From Mumia xiangluensis (GTDB lineage Bacteria > Actinomycetota > Actinomycetes > Propionibacteriales > Nocardioidaceae): DNA of 64,000 nt. Both the position numbers and the translations under genes were made by a program. Location of the stretch: assembly GCF_010994095.1 (NCBI RefSeq), contig NZ_WJYO01000001.1, positions 186,001-250,000 on the forward strand. The letters run 5' to 3'. The notes under the pieces were generated by a model. That model did not search any database, was not told the origin of the DNA, and saw only the letters and a list, made by a program, of their open reading frames with translations. Of this stretch, positions 48,130-56,863 are shown piece after piece (positions within the stretch are counted from its first letter, which is position 1; each line of letters starts with the position of its first letter).

Positions 48130-49328
48130 ACACGGTCGTTTCCGTTCCGCGGGTGGCCGCCCGCCACTGGGGCATGCTCGCCGTCGCCACGACGGCACAG
48201 GTCTCCGGCGCGTGCCTCGCGCACGGTGTCGCCTTCCTCATCCCCGCCCTCCAGGAGCAGGGGCGCTCGCTGGCGACCGCCGGGTTGGTCGCCTCGATGC
48301 CGCTGATCGGCACGATGCTCACCCTCGTCGTGTGGGGCGCCGTCGCCGACCGGTACGGCGAGCGCCTCGTCCTCGTCAGCGGCACGGCAGGCACGGCGAT
48401 CAGCGCCGCGGTCGCCGTCGCGGTCGCCGACCACCTCGGAGCCCTGTGCGCCGCGCTCCTCGTGGCAGGGGCTTTCGCCGCGAGCACGTCCTCCGCGTCC
48501 GGCCGCGTCGTCGCCGGCTGGTTCCCCGCGCACCGACGCGGCCTCGCGATGGGGATCCGCCAGATGGCGCAGCCGCTGGGCGTCGGCCTCGCCGCTGCCA
48601 CGATGGCACCGCTGGCCGCCGCCCACGGGATGGCGTCGGCCCTGTGGGTCCCGGTCGTGGCGTCGACGGTCGCCGCGCTCGCCTGCGCCGTCGTCGTCGC
48701 CGACCCACCCCGACCGAGTCGTGCCGAGGCGCAGGCCGCCGGCCAGCTCGACCACCCGTACGGCAACGGATACCTCGTCCGGATCCACCTTGCGTCGATG
48801 CTCCTGGTCGTCCCGCAGTTCACCGTCTGGACCTTCGCCCTCGTCTGGCTGGTCGGCGACCTCGGCTGGGCCGCCGGGGCGGCCGGCGCGCTGGTCGCCG
48901 GGACCCAGCTGCTCGGCGCGCTGGGCCGGATCGGCGCAGGGCACCTGTCGGACCTGGTCCGCAGTCGCCTGCGGCCCATGCGCTGGGTGGCGATCGCGGC
49001 CGCGGTGACGATGTTCGGTCTCGCCCTCACCGACCGCCTCGGCTGGAGCACCGCGGCAGTCGCGCTCCTGGTGGTCGCGACGACGGTGACCGTCGCCGAC
49101 AACGGGCTCGCGTACACGGCGATCACCGAGTCCGCCGGACCGTTCTGGTCGGGCCGGGCGATCGGCGTCCAGAACACCGGACAGTACGTCGCCGCGTCCG
49201 CCGTCCCGCCCGTCGTCGGCGCGGCGGTGACCCTGCTCGGCTTCCCGCTCGCCTTCGCGCTGGTGGCGCTGTGCCCTGTCATCGCCGTACCCCTCGTCCC
49301 CATCGACGGCGAGGCGCCGCTGCGATAG
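48126..49328 (+). CDS. MFS transporter
   Basis: 400 residues, 12 helices. Motif A-like VVWGAVADRYGERLVLVSG after helix 2, HRRGLAMGIRQMAQPLGVGLAA in the fourth/fifth helix region, and a second-half counterpart GRIGAGHLSDLVRSRLRPMRWVA. Similar to the CP/NNP-like and cyanate/nitrate-type importers of the MFS, but the substrate is unclear. GGAG lies about 9 nt before the ATG within an unusual palindrome. It faces gdx and is followed 75 nt later by the APC permease. Confidence 0.85.
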   Translation: MDTVVSVPRVAARHWGMLAVATTAQVSGACLAHGVAFLIPALQEQGRSLATAGLVASMPLIGTMLTLVVWGAVADRYGERLVLVSGTAGTAISAAVAVAVADHLGALCAALLVAGAFAASTSSASGRVVAGWFPAHRRGLAMGIRQMAQPLGVGLAAATMAPLAAAHGMASALWVPVVASTVAALACAVVVADPPRPSRAEAQAAGQLDHPYGNGYLVRIHLASMLLVVPQFTVWTFALVWLVGDLGWAAGAAGALVAGTQLLGALGRIGAGHLSDLVRSRLRPMRWVAIAAAVTMFGLALTDRLGWSTAAVALLVVATTVTVADNGLAYTAITESAGPFWSGRAIGVQNTGQYVAASAVPPVVGAAVTLLGFPLAFALVALCPVIAVPLVPIDGEAPLR

Positions 49329-49403
49329 CCTGCGTGCTGCCTCACGACCACGCCCGAGCAGGGCCGAGACCGGCGGTTGCCTCTTGATCCCCGCAGACGA
49401 GCG

Positions 49404-51122
49404 ATGAGCAGCCCCGCGCGGCTGCGGACCCGGTCCGGCTTCGACGGCCTCGACCGGCGGTCTCTCCCCTTCACCCCGGTGCTCGGGCAGTCGCTGGGCG
49501 CCGCCATGCCGGCGTCGATGGCGCTGACGATCCCGTTCACGCTGACGGCCGTCGCCGGCAACGGCGCATGGCTCTGCGTGGTGATCGCCGGCGTCCTCCT
49601 GTGGCTCGTCAACCGGGCCCTGTGCCAGTTCTCGACGAGGGTCGCGGCAGCAGGCTCGATGTACTCCTACGCCGTCCTCGGCCTCGGACCGGTCGGCGGG
49701 ATGGTCGCGGCGGTCGCGATGCTCGTCGGCTACGGCCTGCTCGGGAGCTGGTGCCTCGTGCGCGCGGCGATCACGACGACCGAGCTGCTGGCGCCGGCAC
49801 GTCCGCCCGGCGCCGTCGGCGTGGCCGAGATGCTCGTCGCGATCATCCTCACCGGCGCGTGCGCGGCCGTCCTGCTCATCGGCGTCAGGCTCTCCACCCG
49901 CGTCACGCTCGTCGCCGCGTCCGTGTCGTTCCTGGCCCTGGTCGGGCTCCTGATCACGGCCGTCGCGCACTCGGGTCTGCCGACGCTCGCGAGGTTCTCG
50001 CTCGAGCACGCGGAGCCGGCGGGGATGGCGCACGGCGTGGTGCTCTCCGTCGCCTACCTCGTCGGCTTCGGGTGCGCGACGTCGCTGTCGGCCGAGACCG
50101 CGACGCCGTTCGCGTCGGTCCCCCGCGCCACGAGCACCGCGCTGGTGGTCGTCGTGGCGACCTGCCTGACGAGCACGATCCTCGGACCGACGCCGGTCGA
50201 CGGCATCGGCAGCATCCTCCAGTGGTTCCCTCCCGAGGCGAACCACGACATGGCGGTCACGGTCGTCCGAGCCGTTCGTCTGCTCTGCTACGCAGGATGC
50301 GTCGTGGCGGTGGCCACCGCACTCTCCCGCCTCGTGCTGACGCTGGCGCGCGAGGGCGCGCTGCCGATGCGGCTCGGCGCCACCCACCCCCGCTTCCGCA
50401 CACCGACGGGAGCAATCGGCGTCAGCGCGGCCCTCGTGCTGGGTCCCGCCGCCGTCGCGCTGCTCGCCCTCCCCGACGAACGGGCGATCGTGCGCCTGCT
50501 GGGAGACGCGTCGACCGTGGCGCTCCTCACCGCGTACACGCTCACCTGCCTCGCGGCGACCTCGTTCCTCCAGCGCATCGACGAGCTGAGGCGGTCCGAC
50601 GTCGTCACCAACGCGCTGGGCGCGGCCGCGATGCTGGCCGTCCTGGTCGCGATGACGGTCGAACCCTGGGGCGGCGAGAGCCACACGGCCGTGCTGACGA
50701 CCCTGGTCTGCGCGACCGGCGGCGTGCTGTGGTCGGTGACGCTGGAGCAGCGCCGGCCGTGGGCACTGACCAAGCTGGGCCTGTACGACGAGACCCTCGC
50801 CGGCGACGCGTACGACCTCACGCTGGGGTCTCCCGCCTCCTGGGACGAGGTCGCCCTCCTCCACGGGCGGCGGTCGCCGGCACCAGCGACCGCCGTCGCG
50901 GTCCTCGACGCGATCGTCGACGCGGGTCCGGGAGTCACGGCGCGCGAGATCACGACCCGCACGGGGCTGCCCACCCACGTCACGTCCCGCGTCCTGGCCC
51001 GTCTCGTCGCTGCCGAGGTCGTCGTGAGGACCCGGGATCTGGGCGGATTCGCCCTCGCACGGCGCGTGGCCGAGATCGCGACGCCTGCGGCGGCGGCGGA
51101 CACGAAGGTTACCGACCGGTAG
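49404..51122 (+). CDS. APC-family permease with a fused C-terminal winged-helix domain
   Basis: 572 residues. Residues 1-~430 form a 12-helix APC permease: LGQSLGAAMPASMALTIPFTLTAVAG (unwound helix 1 region), AAAGSMYSYAVLGLGPVGGMVAAVAMLVGYGLL, SLSAETATPFASVPRATSTALV. After ~50 cytosolic residues, residues ~495-555 form a winged helix-turn-helix: TAVAVLDAIVDAGPGVTAREITTRTGLPTHVTSRVLARLVAAEVVVRTRDLGGFALA, IclR/MarR-like. One uninterrupted frame encodes both. Transporter-regulator fusions of this kind are rare and would suit a transceptor. The HTH could also be a degenerate protein-interaction wing. Substrate unknown. Confidence 0.82.
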   Translation: MSSPARLRTRSGFDGLDRRSLPFTPVLGQSLGAAMPASMALTIPFTLTAVAGNGAWLCVVIAGVLLWLVNRALCQFSTRVAAAGSMYSYAVLGLGPVGGMVAAVAMLVGYGLLGSWCLVRAAITTTELLAPARPPGAVGVAEMLVAIILTGACAAVLLIGVRLSTRVTLVAASVSFLALVGLLITAVAHSGLPTLARFSLEHAEPAGMAHGVVLSVAYLVGFGCATSLSAETATPFASVPRATSTALVVVVATCLTSTILGPTPVDGIGSILQWFPPEANHDMAVTVVRAVRLLCYAGCVVAVATALSRLVLTLAREGALPMRLGATHPRFRTPTGAIGVSAALVLGPAAVALLALPDERAIVRLLGDASTVALLTAYTLTCLAATSFLQRIDELRRSDVVTNALGAAAMLAVLVAMTVEPWGGESHTAVLTTLVCATGGVLWSVTLEQRRPWALTKLGLYDETLAGDAYDLTLGSPASWDEVALLHGRRSPAPATAVAVLDAIVDAGPGVTAREITTRTGLPTHVTSRVLARLVAAEVVVRTRDLGGFALARRVAEIATPAAAADTKVTDR

Positions 51123-51201
51123 TGTTTGGCCTACCTAACCCAGGACCACCGTCGTCCTGGGGCTAAGGTTCGCTTGACCGTACTACCGGCAGGAGCTGAG
51201 C

Positions 51202-53583
51202 ATGCAGGTCGTCGCGATCGTCGTGTCCCTGGCCATCACGGCTGTCGCCGTCGCGCTCGCCGCCAAGGCGATCACGCAGATGGTGCACGTGGTGCGCATG
51301 GGTGGACCGACACGGGGCACGCGCACGGACAACAAGGGTGCGCGCTGGAAGAACATGCTGGTCGAGACCATCGGCCACACCCGGATGCTGCAGTGGCACT
51401 GGATCGGCATCATGCACTGGTTCGTGTTCGCCGGCTTCATCCTGCTCAGCTCGATGGTCGCCGCCGCATACTTCCAGCTCTTCGACGCCCACGCGGTGCT
51501 CCCGATCATCGGGCACTGGGTCGTCTACCAGTGGGTCGCCGACCTGTTCTCGTGGCTCACGCTGATCGGCATCGTCTACCTGATCGTCGTCCGGCAGCGC
51601 AACAAGCCGAACCAGCTCGGCCGCAAGTCCCGCTTCTTCGGGTCGACCTTCTGGCAGGCGTACTTCGTCGAGGCGGTCATCCTCTCGGTCGTCGTCTGCG
51701 GCTTCCTGCTCCGCGGCCTCGAGTACGCGCTCTTCTCCCACGACGACCCCGCCGAGGCGTCGTTCGTCCACTTCCCCGGCACCTTCTGGCTGGGTGAGCT
51801 GTTCTCCGGCATGTCGTCCGACGCCCTGGAAACGACGATCTACGCCGTCGCGATGGTCAAGATCGTCATCTCGATGACCTGGCTGATCACCATCTCCCTG
51901 AACATCACGATGGGCGTCGCCTGGCACCGCTTCACCGCCTGGTTCAACATCTGGTTCAAGCGCGAGTCGACGGGCCGTACGGCTCTCGGCGGCCTCCAGC
52001 CCATCTACATCAAGGGCGAGCCGCTCGACCTCGAGAAGATGGAGGACCTCGAGGAGGAGGACTTCTCCAAGCTCGGCGTCGGCGCGGTCGAGGACTTCTC
52101 CTGGAAGGGCATCCTCGACTTCACCACGTGCACCGAGTGCGGCCGCTGCCAGTCGCAGTGCCCCGCCTGGAACACCGACAAGCCGCTGTCGCCCAAGCTG
52201 CTGGTGATGGGCCTGCGCGAGCACGCGTACGCGAAGTCGCCGTACGTCCTGGCCGGCGAGGACGGCCGCGAGGGTCTTCCTGAGGACGTCGTCAAGGAGG
52301 CCGAGCGTCCCCTGATCGGCGACGAGTCGATGTACGGCGTCATCGATCCCGACGTCCTGTGGTCGTGCACGAACTGCGGCGCGTGCGTCCAGCAGTGCCC
52401 GGTCGACATCGAGCACGTCGACCACATCGTCGACATGCGCCGCTACCAGGTGCTCGTCGAGTCGAACTTCCCCACCGAGCTCAACAACATCTTCAAGGGC
52501 CTCGAGCGCAAGGGGAACCCCTGGGGCATGTCGCCCAAGAACCGCATGGACTGGGCGAAGGACCTCCCGTTCGAGGTCAAGCAGGTCGGTGTCGACATCG
52601 AGGACCTCGACGAGGTCGACTGGCTCTTCTGGGTCGGCTGTGCCGGTGCGTACGAGGACCGCGCCAAGAAGACGACCCAGGCGGTCGCCGAGCTGCTCGA
52701 CACCGCGGGCGTCTCCTTCGCGGTGCTCGGCGACGGCGAGACCTGCACCGGCGACCCGGCCCGCCGCGCGGGCAACGAGATCGTGTTCGCGCAGCTGGCG
52801 ATGCAGAACGCCGAGGTCTTCAAGGAGACCAAGGTCAAGAAGGTCGTCTCGACCTGTGCGCACTGCTTCAACACCCTCAAGAACGAGTACGCCGAGTTCG
52901 GCGTCGAGCTCGAGGTCGTCCACCACACGCAGCTGCTCAACCGCCTGGTGCGCGAGGGCAGGCTGACCCCGGTGGCACCCGCGGCGGGCAGCGTGGGCGG
53001 CAAGACGATCACCTACCACGACCCGTGCTTCCTCGGCCGCCACAACCAGGTGTACGAGGCGCCGCGCGAGCTGCTCAACGTCATCCCGAACGCCGAGCTC
53101 AAGGAGATGCCGCGCAACTCGGAGCGGTCCTTCTGCTGCGGCGCGGGCGGTGCCCGGATGTGGATGGAGGAGACGCTCGGCGAGCGCATCAACCTCAACC
53201 GCACCCAGGAGGCCATCGACACCGGGGCCGACCAGATCGCGGTCGGCTGCCCGTTCTGCCGCGTGATGCTGGCCGACGGCCTCACGGCCAAGCAGGCCGA
53301 CGGCGCCGCACGCGAAGAGGTCGAGGTCCTCGACGTCGCCCAGCTCCTGCTCGCCGGCGTGAAGCGCAAGGCCGACGGCACGGGCGCCACGGAGGCCGGT
53401 CCGGACGCGACGGCCGCGGATGCCGGCATGGCCGCCACCGCCACCGCGGTGCTCGAGCGTCCGGAGGGCCAGGGCGCCGAGCTCGACGCTCCGGAGGCCG
53501 GTACGCCCGCGGAGAACGCGGCGATCGCGGAGGAGTCCGACGTCCCCGTGGACGACGAGGGCCACGGCGACCCGAAGGCCTGA
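51202..53583 (+). CDS. Membrane (Fe-S)-binding heterodisulfide-reductase-like protein
   Basis: 793 residues. The N-terminal ~270 residues hold about six helices with conserved His (WHWIGIMHWFVFAGF) able to bind heme b, as in nitrate-reductase gamma/HdrE domains. Two 4Fe-4S motifs follow: CTECGRCQSQCP (about 310) and CTNCGACVQQCP (about 390). Then two CCG domains: STCAHCFNTLKNEY and HDPCFLGRHNQVYEAPRELL...FCCGAGGARMWMEE, as in GlpC/HdrD. The last ~80 residues are Ala/Glu-rich. It should pass electrons between a quinone or heme pool and a cytosolic partner (mycobacterial Rv0338c type). AGGAGCTGAGC precedes the ATG. Confidence 0.92.
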   Translation: MQVVAIVVSLAITAVAVALAAKAITQMVHVVRMGGPTRGTRTDNKGARWKNMLVETIGHTRMLQWHWIGIMHWFVFAGFILLSSMVAAAYFQLFDAHAVLPIIGHWVVYQWVADLFSWLTLIGIVYLIVVRQRNKPNQLGRKSRFFGSTFWQAYFVEAVILSVVVCGFLLRGLEYALFSHDDPAEASFVHFPGTFWLGELFSGMSSDALETTIYAVAMVKIVISMTWLITISLNITMGVAWHRFTAWFNIWFKRESTGRTALGGLQPIYIKGEPLDLEKMEDLEEEDFSKLGVGAVEDFSWKGILDFTTCTECGRCQSQCPAWNTDKPLSPKLLVMGLREHAYAKSPYVLAGEDGREGLPEDVVKEAERPLIGDESMYGVIDPDVLWSCTNCGACVQQCPVDIEHVDHIVDMRRYQVLVESNFPTELNNIFKGLERKGNPWGMSPKNRMDWAKDLPFEVKQVGVDIEDLDEVDWLFWVGCAGAYEDRAKKTTQAVAELLDTAGVSFAVLGDGETCTGDPARRAGNEIVFAQLAMQNAEVFKETKVKKVVSTCAHCFNTLKNEYAEFGVELEVVHHTQLLNRLVREGRLTPVAPAAGSVGGKTITYHDPCFLGRHNQVYEAPRELLNVIPNAELKEMPRNSERSFCCGAGGARMWMEETLGERINLNRTQEAIDTGADQIAVGCPFCRVMLADGLTAKQADGAAREEVEVLDVAQLLLAGVKRKADGTGATEAGPDATAADAGMAATATAVLERPEGQGAELDAPEAGTPAENAAIAEESDVPVDDEGHGDPKA

Positions 53584-53672
53584 CCCGACCGACGAGGTCT
53601 CGAGGGGCTCCGACCACCTGGTGGTCGGAGCCCTTCGTCGTCTCCGCGACCGGCGGACTGCCATCCAAAGGG

Positions 53673-53678
53673 TAAAGT
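53673..53678 (+). promoter_or_regulatory. -10 element TAAAGT, leaderless TetR-SMR operon
   Basis: TAAAGT ends 6 nt before the ATG at 53685. The sequence GGTAAAGTAAGTAC around it is AT-rich against the local background and may include the TetR operator. Confidence 0.45.
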
Positions 53679-53684
53679 AAGTAC

Positions 53685-54236
53685 ATGCCCCGAGCCGCCC
53701 ACCGTCCCTCCCAGCGTGACGCGCTCCTCGACTCCGCGCTCGACCTGATCCGCGGCGGCGAGGCGCTGTCGCTGGACTCCGCCGCCCGCGCGGCTGGCGT
53801 CACCAAACCGGGCCTGATGTACCACTTCCCCACGAAGGAAGCCCTGGTCACGGCCCTCGTCGACCACCTCCTCGACTCGTTCGAGCGCGACCTCGAAGCA
53901 CTGGTCCCGGCCGGCACGGCAGCTCCGGCGCACGAGCGCCTCGCTGCATACGCGCGCTGGGCGCTGGCGCACGAGCACGACGCTGCCGACCTGGCGATGC
54001 TCAGCGACCCGAGGCTCCGCGTGGCGATGTGCGCGCGCTGGACCACGCGCTTCCGTGCCTGGGTGGAGGTCCCCGACGACCTCCCTGCCCCCCAGCGCGG
54101 CCGGCTGAACGCCGTACGACTCCTGGCGGACGGCTGCTGGTACGCCGACGCCATGGACGTCCTCCCGCTCGTGGGGCGTGACCGGGACGCGGTGCTCGCC
54201 GCCGCGCTCGACCTCCTCGAGAGCACGGGCGCATGA
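53685..54236 (+). CDS. TetR-family regulator of an SMR efflux pair
   Basis: 183 residues. HTH: RDALLDSALDLIRGGEALSLDSAARAAGVTKPGLMYHFPTKEALVTALVDHLLDSFERDLEAL; the remainder is a helical ligand-binding domain. The stop codon overlaps the start of the first SMR gene (ATGA), a typical layout for TetR repressors that sense substrates of the pump they control. Leaderless start with the operator probably inside the promoter. Confidence 0.9.
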   Translation: MPRAAHRPSQRDALLDSALDLIRGGEALSLDSAARAAGVTKPGLMYHFPTKEALVTALVDHLLDSFERDLEALVPAGTAAPAHERLAAYARWALAHEHDAADLAMLSDPRLRVAMCARWTTRFRAWVEVPDDLPAPQRGRLNAVRLLADGCWYADAMDVLPLVGRDRDAVLAAALDLLESTGA

Positions 54237-54592
54237 CCAGGTGGATGCTGCTCGCGGCCGCCATCGCCTGCGAGGTCACAGCCTCCCTCTCGCTGAAGGG
54301 GGCGCTCGACCGACCCGCGCTGTACGCGGTCGTCGCAGCCGGTTACCTGGCCTCGTTCGTCCTCCTGACGGCGGTCCTGCGCCAGGGCATGCCGCTCGGG
54401 GTCGCGTACGGCATCTGGGGTGCCCTCGGCGTCGCCGCGACCGCCGGCCTGTCGGCCGTCCTGTACGACGAGCCGTTCACGTCCGTCATGGTCCTCGGCC
54501 TGGTCCTCATCGTCGGCGGCGTCCTCGCCGTCGAGATGGGGTCCCACGCCGCGCAGTCCCGAGCGCACGCCGACGAGAGCGGAGCAGCGTGA
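54233..54592 (+). CDS. SMR multidrug transporter subunit 1
   Basis: 119 residues, four helices. MTRWMLLAAAIACEVTASLSLKGALDRPALYAVVAAGYLASFVLL shows the essential Glu (about residue 14) and GVAYGIWGALGVAATAGLSAVLYDEPFTSVM the SMR helix-3 GIWxGxG-like signature. A hydrophilic tail (HAAQSRAHADESGAA) follows helix 4. Tandem unequal SMR genes usually encode heterodimers (EbrAB/YkkCD type) with opposite membrane topology. Coupled to TetR upstream and subunit 2 downstream. Confidence 0.9.
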   Translation: MTRWMLLAAAIACEVTASLSLKGALDRPALYAVVAAGYLASFVLLTAVLRQGMPLGVAYGIWGALGVAATAGLSAVLYDEPFTSVMVLGLVLIVGGVLAVEMGSHAAQSRAHADESGAA

Positions 54593-54912
54593 TGGCCTGG
54601 GTCTTCCTCGTCGGCGCCATCGTCGTCGAGGTCGCGGCGACACTCTCGCTGCGCATGGCGGCGACCGGTCGACGGGCCTGGTACGCCCCGGTCGTCGTCG
54701 GCTACCTCGTCGCGTTCACCTGCCTCGCGCTCAGCCTCGACGCAGGCATGGCGCTGGGAGTCGCGTACGGCATCTGGGCCGCGAGCGGCGTCGCCCTCAC
54801 CGCCGTCGCGTCACGGCTGCTGTTCGGCGAGCCGCTCACCCTGATCATGGCCGGCGGCATCGCCCTCATCGCCGCCGGCGTCCTGCTCGTCGAGCTGGGC
54901 GCCACCCATTGA
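54592..54912 (+). CDS. SMR multidrug transporter subunit 2
   Basis: 106 residues, four helices: MAWVFLVGAIVVEVAATLSLRMAATGRRAWYAPVVVGYLVAFTCLALSL with the essential Glu at about residue 13, and GVAYGIWAASGVALTAVASRLLFGEPLTLIM. The ATG overlaps the previous stop by one nt (TGATG), with GGAGC 8 nt upstream. It is more similar to subunit 1 than to the Gdx protein encoded 6.6 kb away, so these form a separate multidrug pair rather than a guanidinium exporter. Confidence 0.9.
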   Translation: MAWVFLVGAIVVEVAATLSLRMAATGRRAWYAPVVVGYLVAFTCLALSLDAGMALGVAYGIWAASGVALTAVASRLLFGEPLTLIMAGGIALIAAGVLLVELGATH

Positions 54913-54934
54913 CACCGGCGCCGAGGATGCGCGA

Positions 54935-54963
54935 AGCCCCCGGCATCACCGATGCCGGGGGCT
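54935..54963. terminator. Terminator between the SMR and ABC-2 operons
   Basis: AGCCCCCGGCATC-acc-GATGCCGGGGGCT: a perfect 13-bp stem with a 3-nt loop, 22 nt after the SMR stop, between converging genes. Works from both strands. Confidence 0.85.
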
Positions 54964-54984
54964 GTCCACTGCCGCGCCGAACGG

Positions 54985-55797
54985 TCAGGCGTCGCGACGA
55001 CGCAGCGCGACCGCGGCCATCGCCATGAGGACGGCGACCTCTCCCGCGAAGATCGCGAAGCTCGGCCACGCGTCCAGCAGGTTCGGGTTGAACGTCACCG
55101 GTGTCGCGATCACCGAGCCCGCGTTGCCGGGCATGACGCGCTCGATGAAAAGGCCGATGTCACCCGGGATCAGCGCCACCATGCCGCTGATGACGAAGAC
55201 GACCGCGATCGTGATCGTGATCGCGCCCGCCGTGTGCCGCAGGAGCGTGCCGACGGCGATCGAGAGCAGGCCGAGCCCGGCCATGTAGAGGCCGCTGCCG
55301 TACATCGCCCGCAGGACGTCGCCCTCCAGCGCCATCCCCACGCCTTCTCGGTCGAGGAAGTAGTTCCCTCCGAAGTAGCCGATCAGTGCCGTCGCCGTTC
55401 CCACGACGAACAGCAGCCCGGCGACGAGCAGCGACTTGGCGAGGAGGACGCGACTACGCCGCGGGACGGCGGCGAACGTCGTGCGGACCATGCCGGTGGA
55501 GTACTCGTTGGTCACCGCCAGCACGCCCAGCACGACGGCGGTGATCTGGGCGATCATCATGCCCCACGTGATGAACGAGCCCGGCGACTCGTCGGCCCCC
55601 TCGGAGGCGAGCCAGTCGGCGTTGCCCCAGCACATGACGATCGTGAGTCCGGCGCCGAGCACGACGAGCGAGCCGAGGGTCCACCATGTCGAGCGGACGC
55701 TCCGCAGCTTGATCCACTCGGCGCGAAGGACGTCCCCGAAATCCTGCCGCGTCGCGGTGTCCGCGGCGCGCTCGGCGACGACTGCTGTCGCGGTCAT
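54985..55797 (-). CDS. ABC-2 type transporter permease
   Basis: 270 residues with six helices. N-terminal cytosolic FGDVLRAEWIKLRSVRSTWWTLGSLVVLGAGLTIV is typical of actinobacterial ABC-2 permeases, with VTNEYSTGMVRTTFAAVPRRSRVLLAKSLLVAGLLFVVG and the C-terminal DAWPSFAIFAGEVAVLMAMAAVALRRRDA. The ATG overlaps the ATPase stop (ATGA). One ATPase plus one permease would form the full exporter as a homodimer of each. The cargo is unknown; antibiotics or lipids are usual for this class. Confidence 0.9.
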   Translation of the reverse strand: MTATAVVAERAADTATRQDFGDVLRAEWIKLRSVRSTWWTLGSLVVLGAGLTIVMCWGNADWLASEGADESPGSFITWGMMIAQITAVVLGVLAVTNEYSTGMVRTTFAAVPRRSRVLLAKSLLVAGLLFVVGTATALIGYFGGNYFLDREGVGMALEGDVLRAMYGSGLYMAGLGLLSIAVGTLLRHTAGAITITIAVVFVISGMVALIPGDIGLFIERVMPGNAGSVIATPVTFNPNLLDAWPSFAIFAGEVAVLMAMAAVALRRRDA

Positions 55798-56714
55798 GCC
55801 GCCACCTCCTCGCGGGTCTTCGACACGTACTCGACGCTGTCGGCGGTCAAGGTCATGAAGGCGTCCTCGAGCGACGACCGGACGAGCGTCAGCTCGTGCA
55901 CCGCCAGCCCGTGACGGTGGACCAGGTCACCGATCGCCGCAGGGTCGATCCCCTGGACGTGGAGGGCGTTGTCGACGACCTCGACCTCGTGGCCCGCCCG
56001 CGTGAGGAGGGCACCGATCTCGGCGCGAGCCGGCGACTTCACACGCACGTACGACACGGCGTGCGTGGCGATGAAGTCCTCCGTCGAGGTGTCGGCGAGG
56101 ATCTGCCCGCGTCCGATGACGATCAGGTGGTCGGCGGTCAGCGCCATCTCGGACATCAGGTGGCTGGAGACGAAGACCGTCCGGCCCTCCTCGGCGAGAC
56201 GCCGCGCCAGCGCGCGGACCCACCGGATGCCCTCCGGGTCGAGACCGTTGACCGGCTCGTCCAGGACGACGACCGGCGGATCCCCGATCAGTGCGGCGGC
56301 GATGCCGAGCCGCTGCCCCATGCCGAGCGAGTAGCGTCCGGCGCGCTGGCCGGCGACGGACTCGAGCCCGACGAGCTCGAGCACCTCGCCCACCCGCGTG
56401 GTCGGGATGCCGTTGCTCGCAGCGAGCCAACGAAGGTGGTCGCGGGCGGAGCGCCCGGGATGGAAGGCGTGCGCGTCGATGAGTGCCCCGATCGAGCGCA
56501 GCGGGGCGGGCGAGGTCAGGTGACGGTGCCCGTTGACGGTGACCGTGCCGGAGGTCGGGGCGTCGAGCCCGAGGATCATCCGCATGGTCGTGGACTTGCC
56601 GGCGCCGTTGGGGCCGAGGAACCCGGTGACGCGTCCTGGCTTGACCGTGAAGTCGATGGCGTCGACGGCGGTCTTGTCTCCGAAGGTCTTGCTGAGTGCT
56701 TGAGCGCGGATCAT
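55794..56714 (-). CDS. ABC-2 exporter ATPase
   Basis: 306 residues. Walker A GFLGPNGAGKSTTMRMILGL (about residue 32), Q-loop region RSIGALIDAHAFHPGRSARDHL, signature YSLGMGQRLGIAAAL, Walker B PVVVLDEPVNGLDPEG, H-loop FVSSHLMSEMAL, plus a C-terminal ~80-residue regulatory extension (DFIATHAVSYVRVKSPARAE...LVRSSLEDAFMTLT). No strong ribosome-binding site at ATG 56714; instead an 11-codon upstream frame (56746-56711) ends with its stop overlapping this ATG, which could couple translation. Confidence 0.9.
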   Translation of the reverse strand: MIRAQALSKTFGDKTAVDAIDFTVKPGRVTGFLGPNGAGKSTTMRMILGLDAPTSGTVTVNGHRHLTSPAPLRSIGALIDAHAFHPGRSARDHLRWLAASNGIPTTRVGEVLELVGLESVAGQRAGRYSLGMGQRLGIAAALIGDPPVVVLDEPVNGLDPEGIRWVRALARRLAEEGRTVFVSSHLMSEMALTADHLIVIGRGQILADTSTEDFIATHAVSYVRVKSPARAEIGALLTRAGHEVEVVDNALHVQGIDPAAIGDLVHRHGLAVHELTLVRSSLEDAFMTLTADSVEYVSKTREEVAA

Positions 56715-56746
56715 GCGATCGCCGCCCGGGTGACTGACGTGTCCAT
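56711..56746 (-). CDS. Possible 11-codon leader peptide overlapping the ABC ATPase start
   Basis: ATG GAC ACG ... GCA TGA encodes MDTSVTRAAIA; its TGA overlaps the ATPase ATG in an ATGA junction. The ATPase lacks its own ribosome-binding site, so re-initiation from this leader is a possible mechanism. Too short for codon statistics to support. Confidence 0.3.
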   Translation of the reverse strand: MDTSVTRAAIA

Positions 56747-56863
56747 GGCTACTACCGTGCCGGGATCGCGCGGTGAGCCCATCGGGGAACGACCCGGAGC
56801 GTCCCCTGAGTCGACCCTGGGGTCGGTACGGGGCGTCGCCGGTTCGGTACGGGCGTCGCCGCG

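Noticed and set aside
47991-50978. Long minus-strand frame running into gdx
   Set aside because: Antisense to the MFS and APC genes and it reads through the riboswitch; Gdx starts at 47990.
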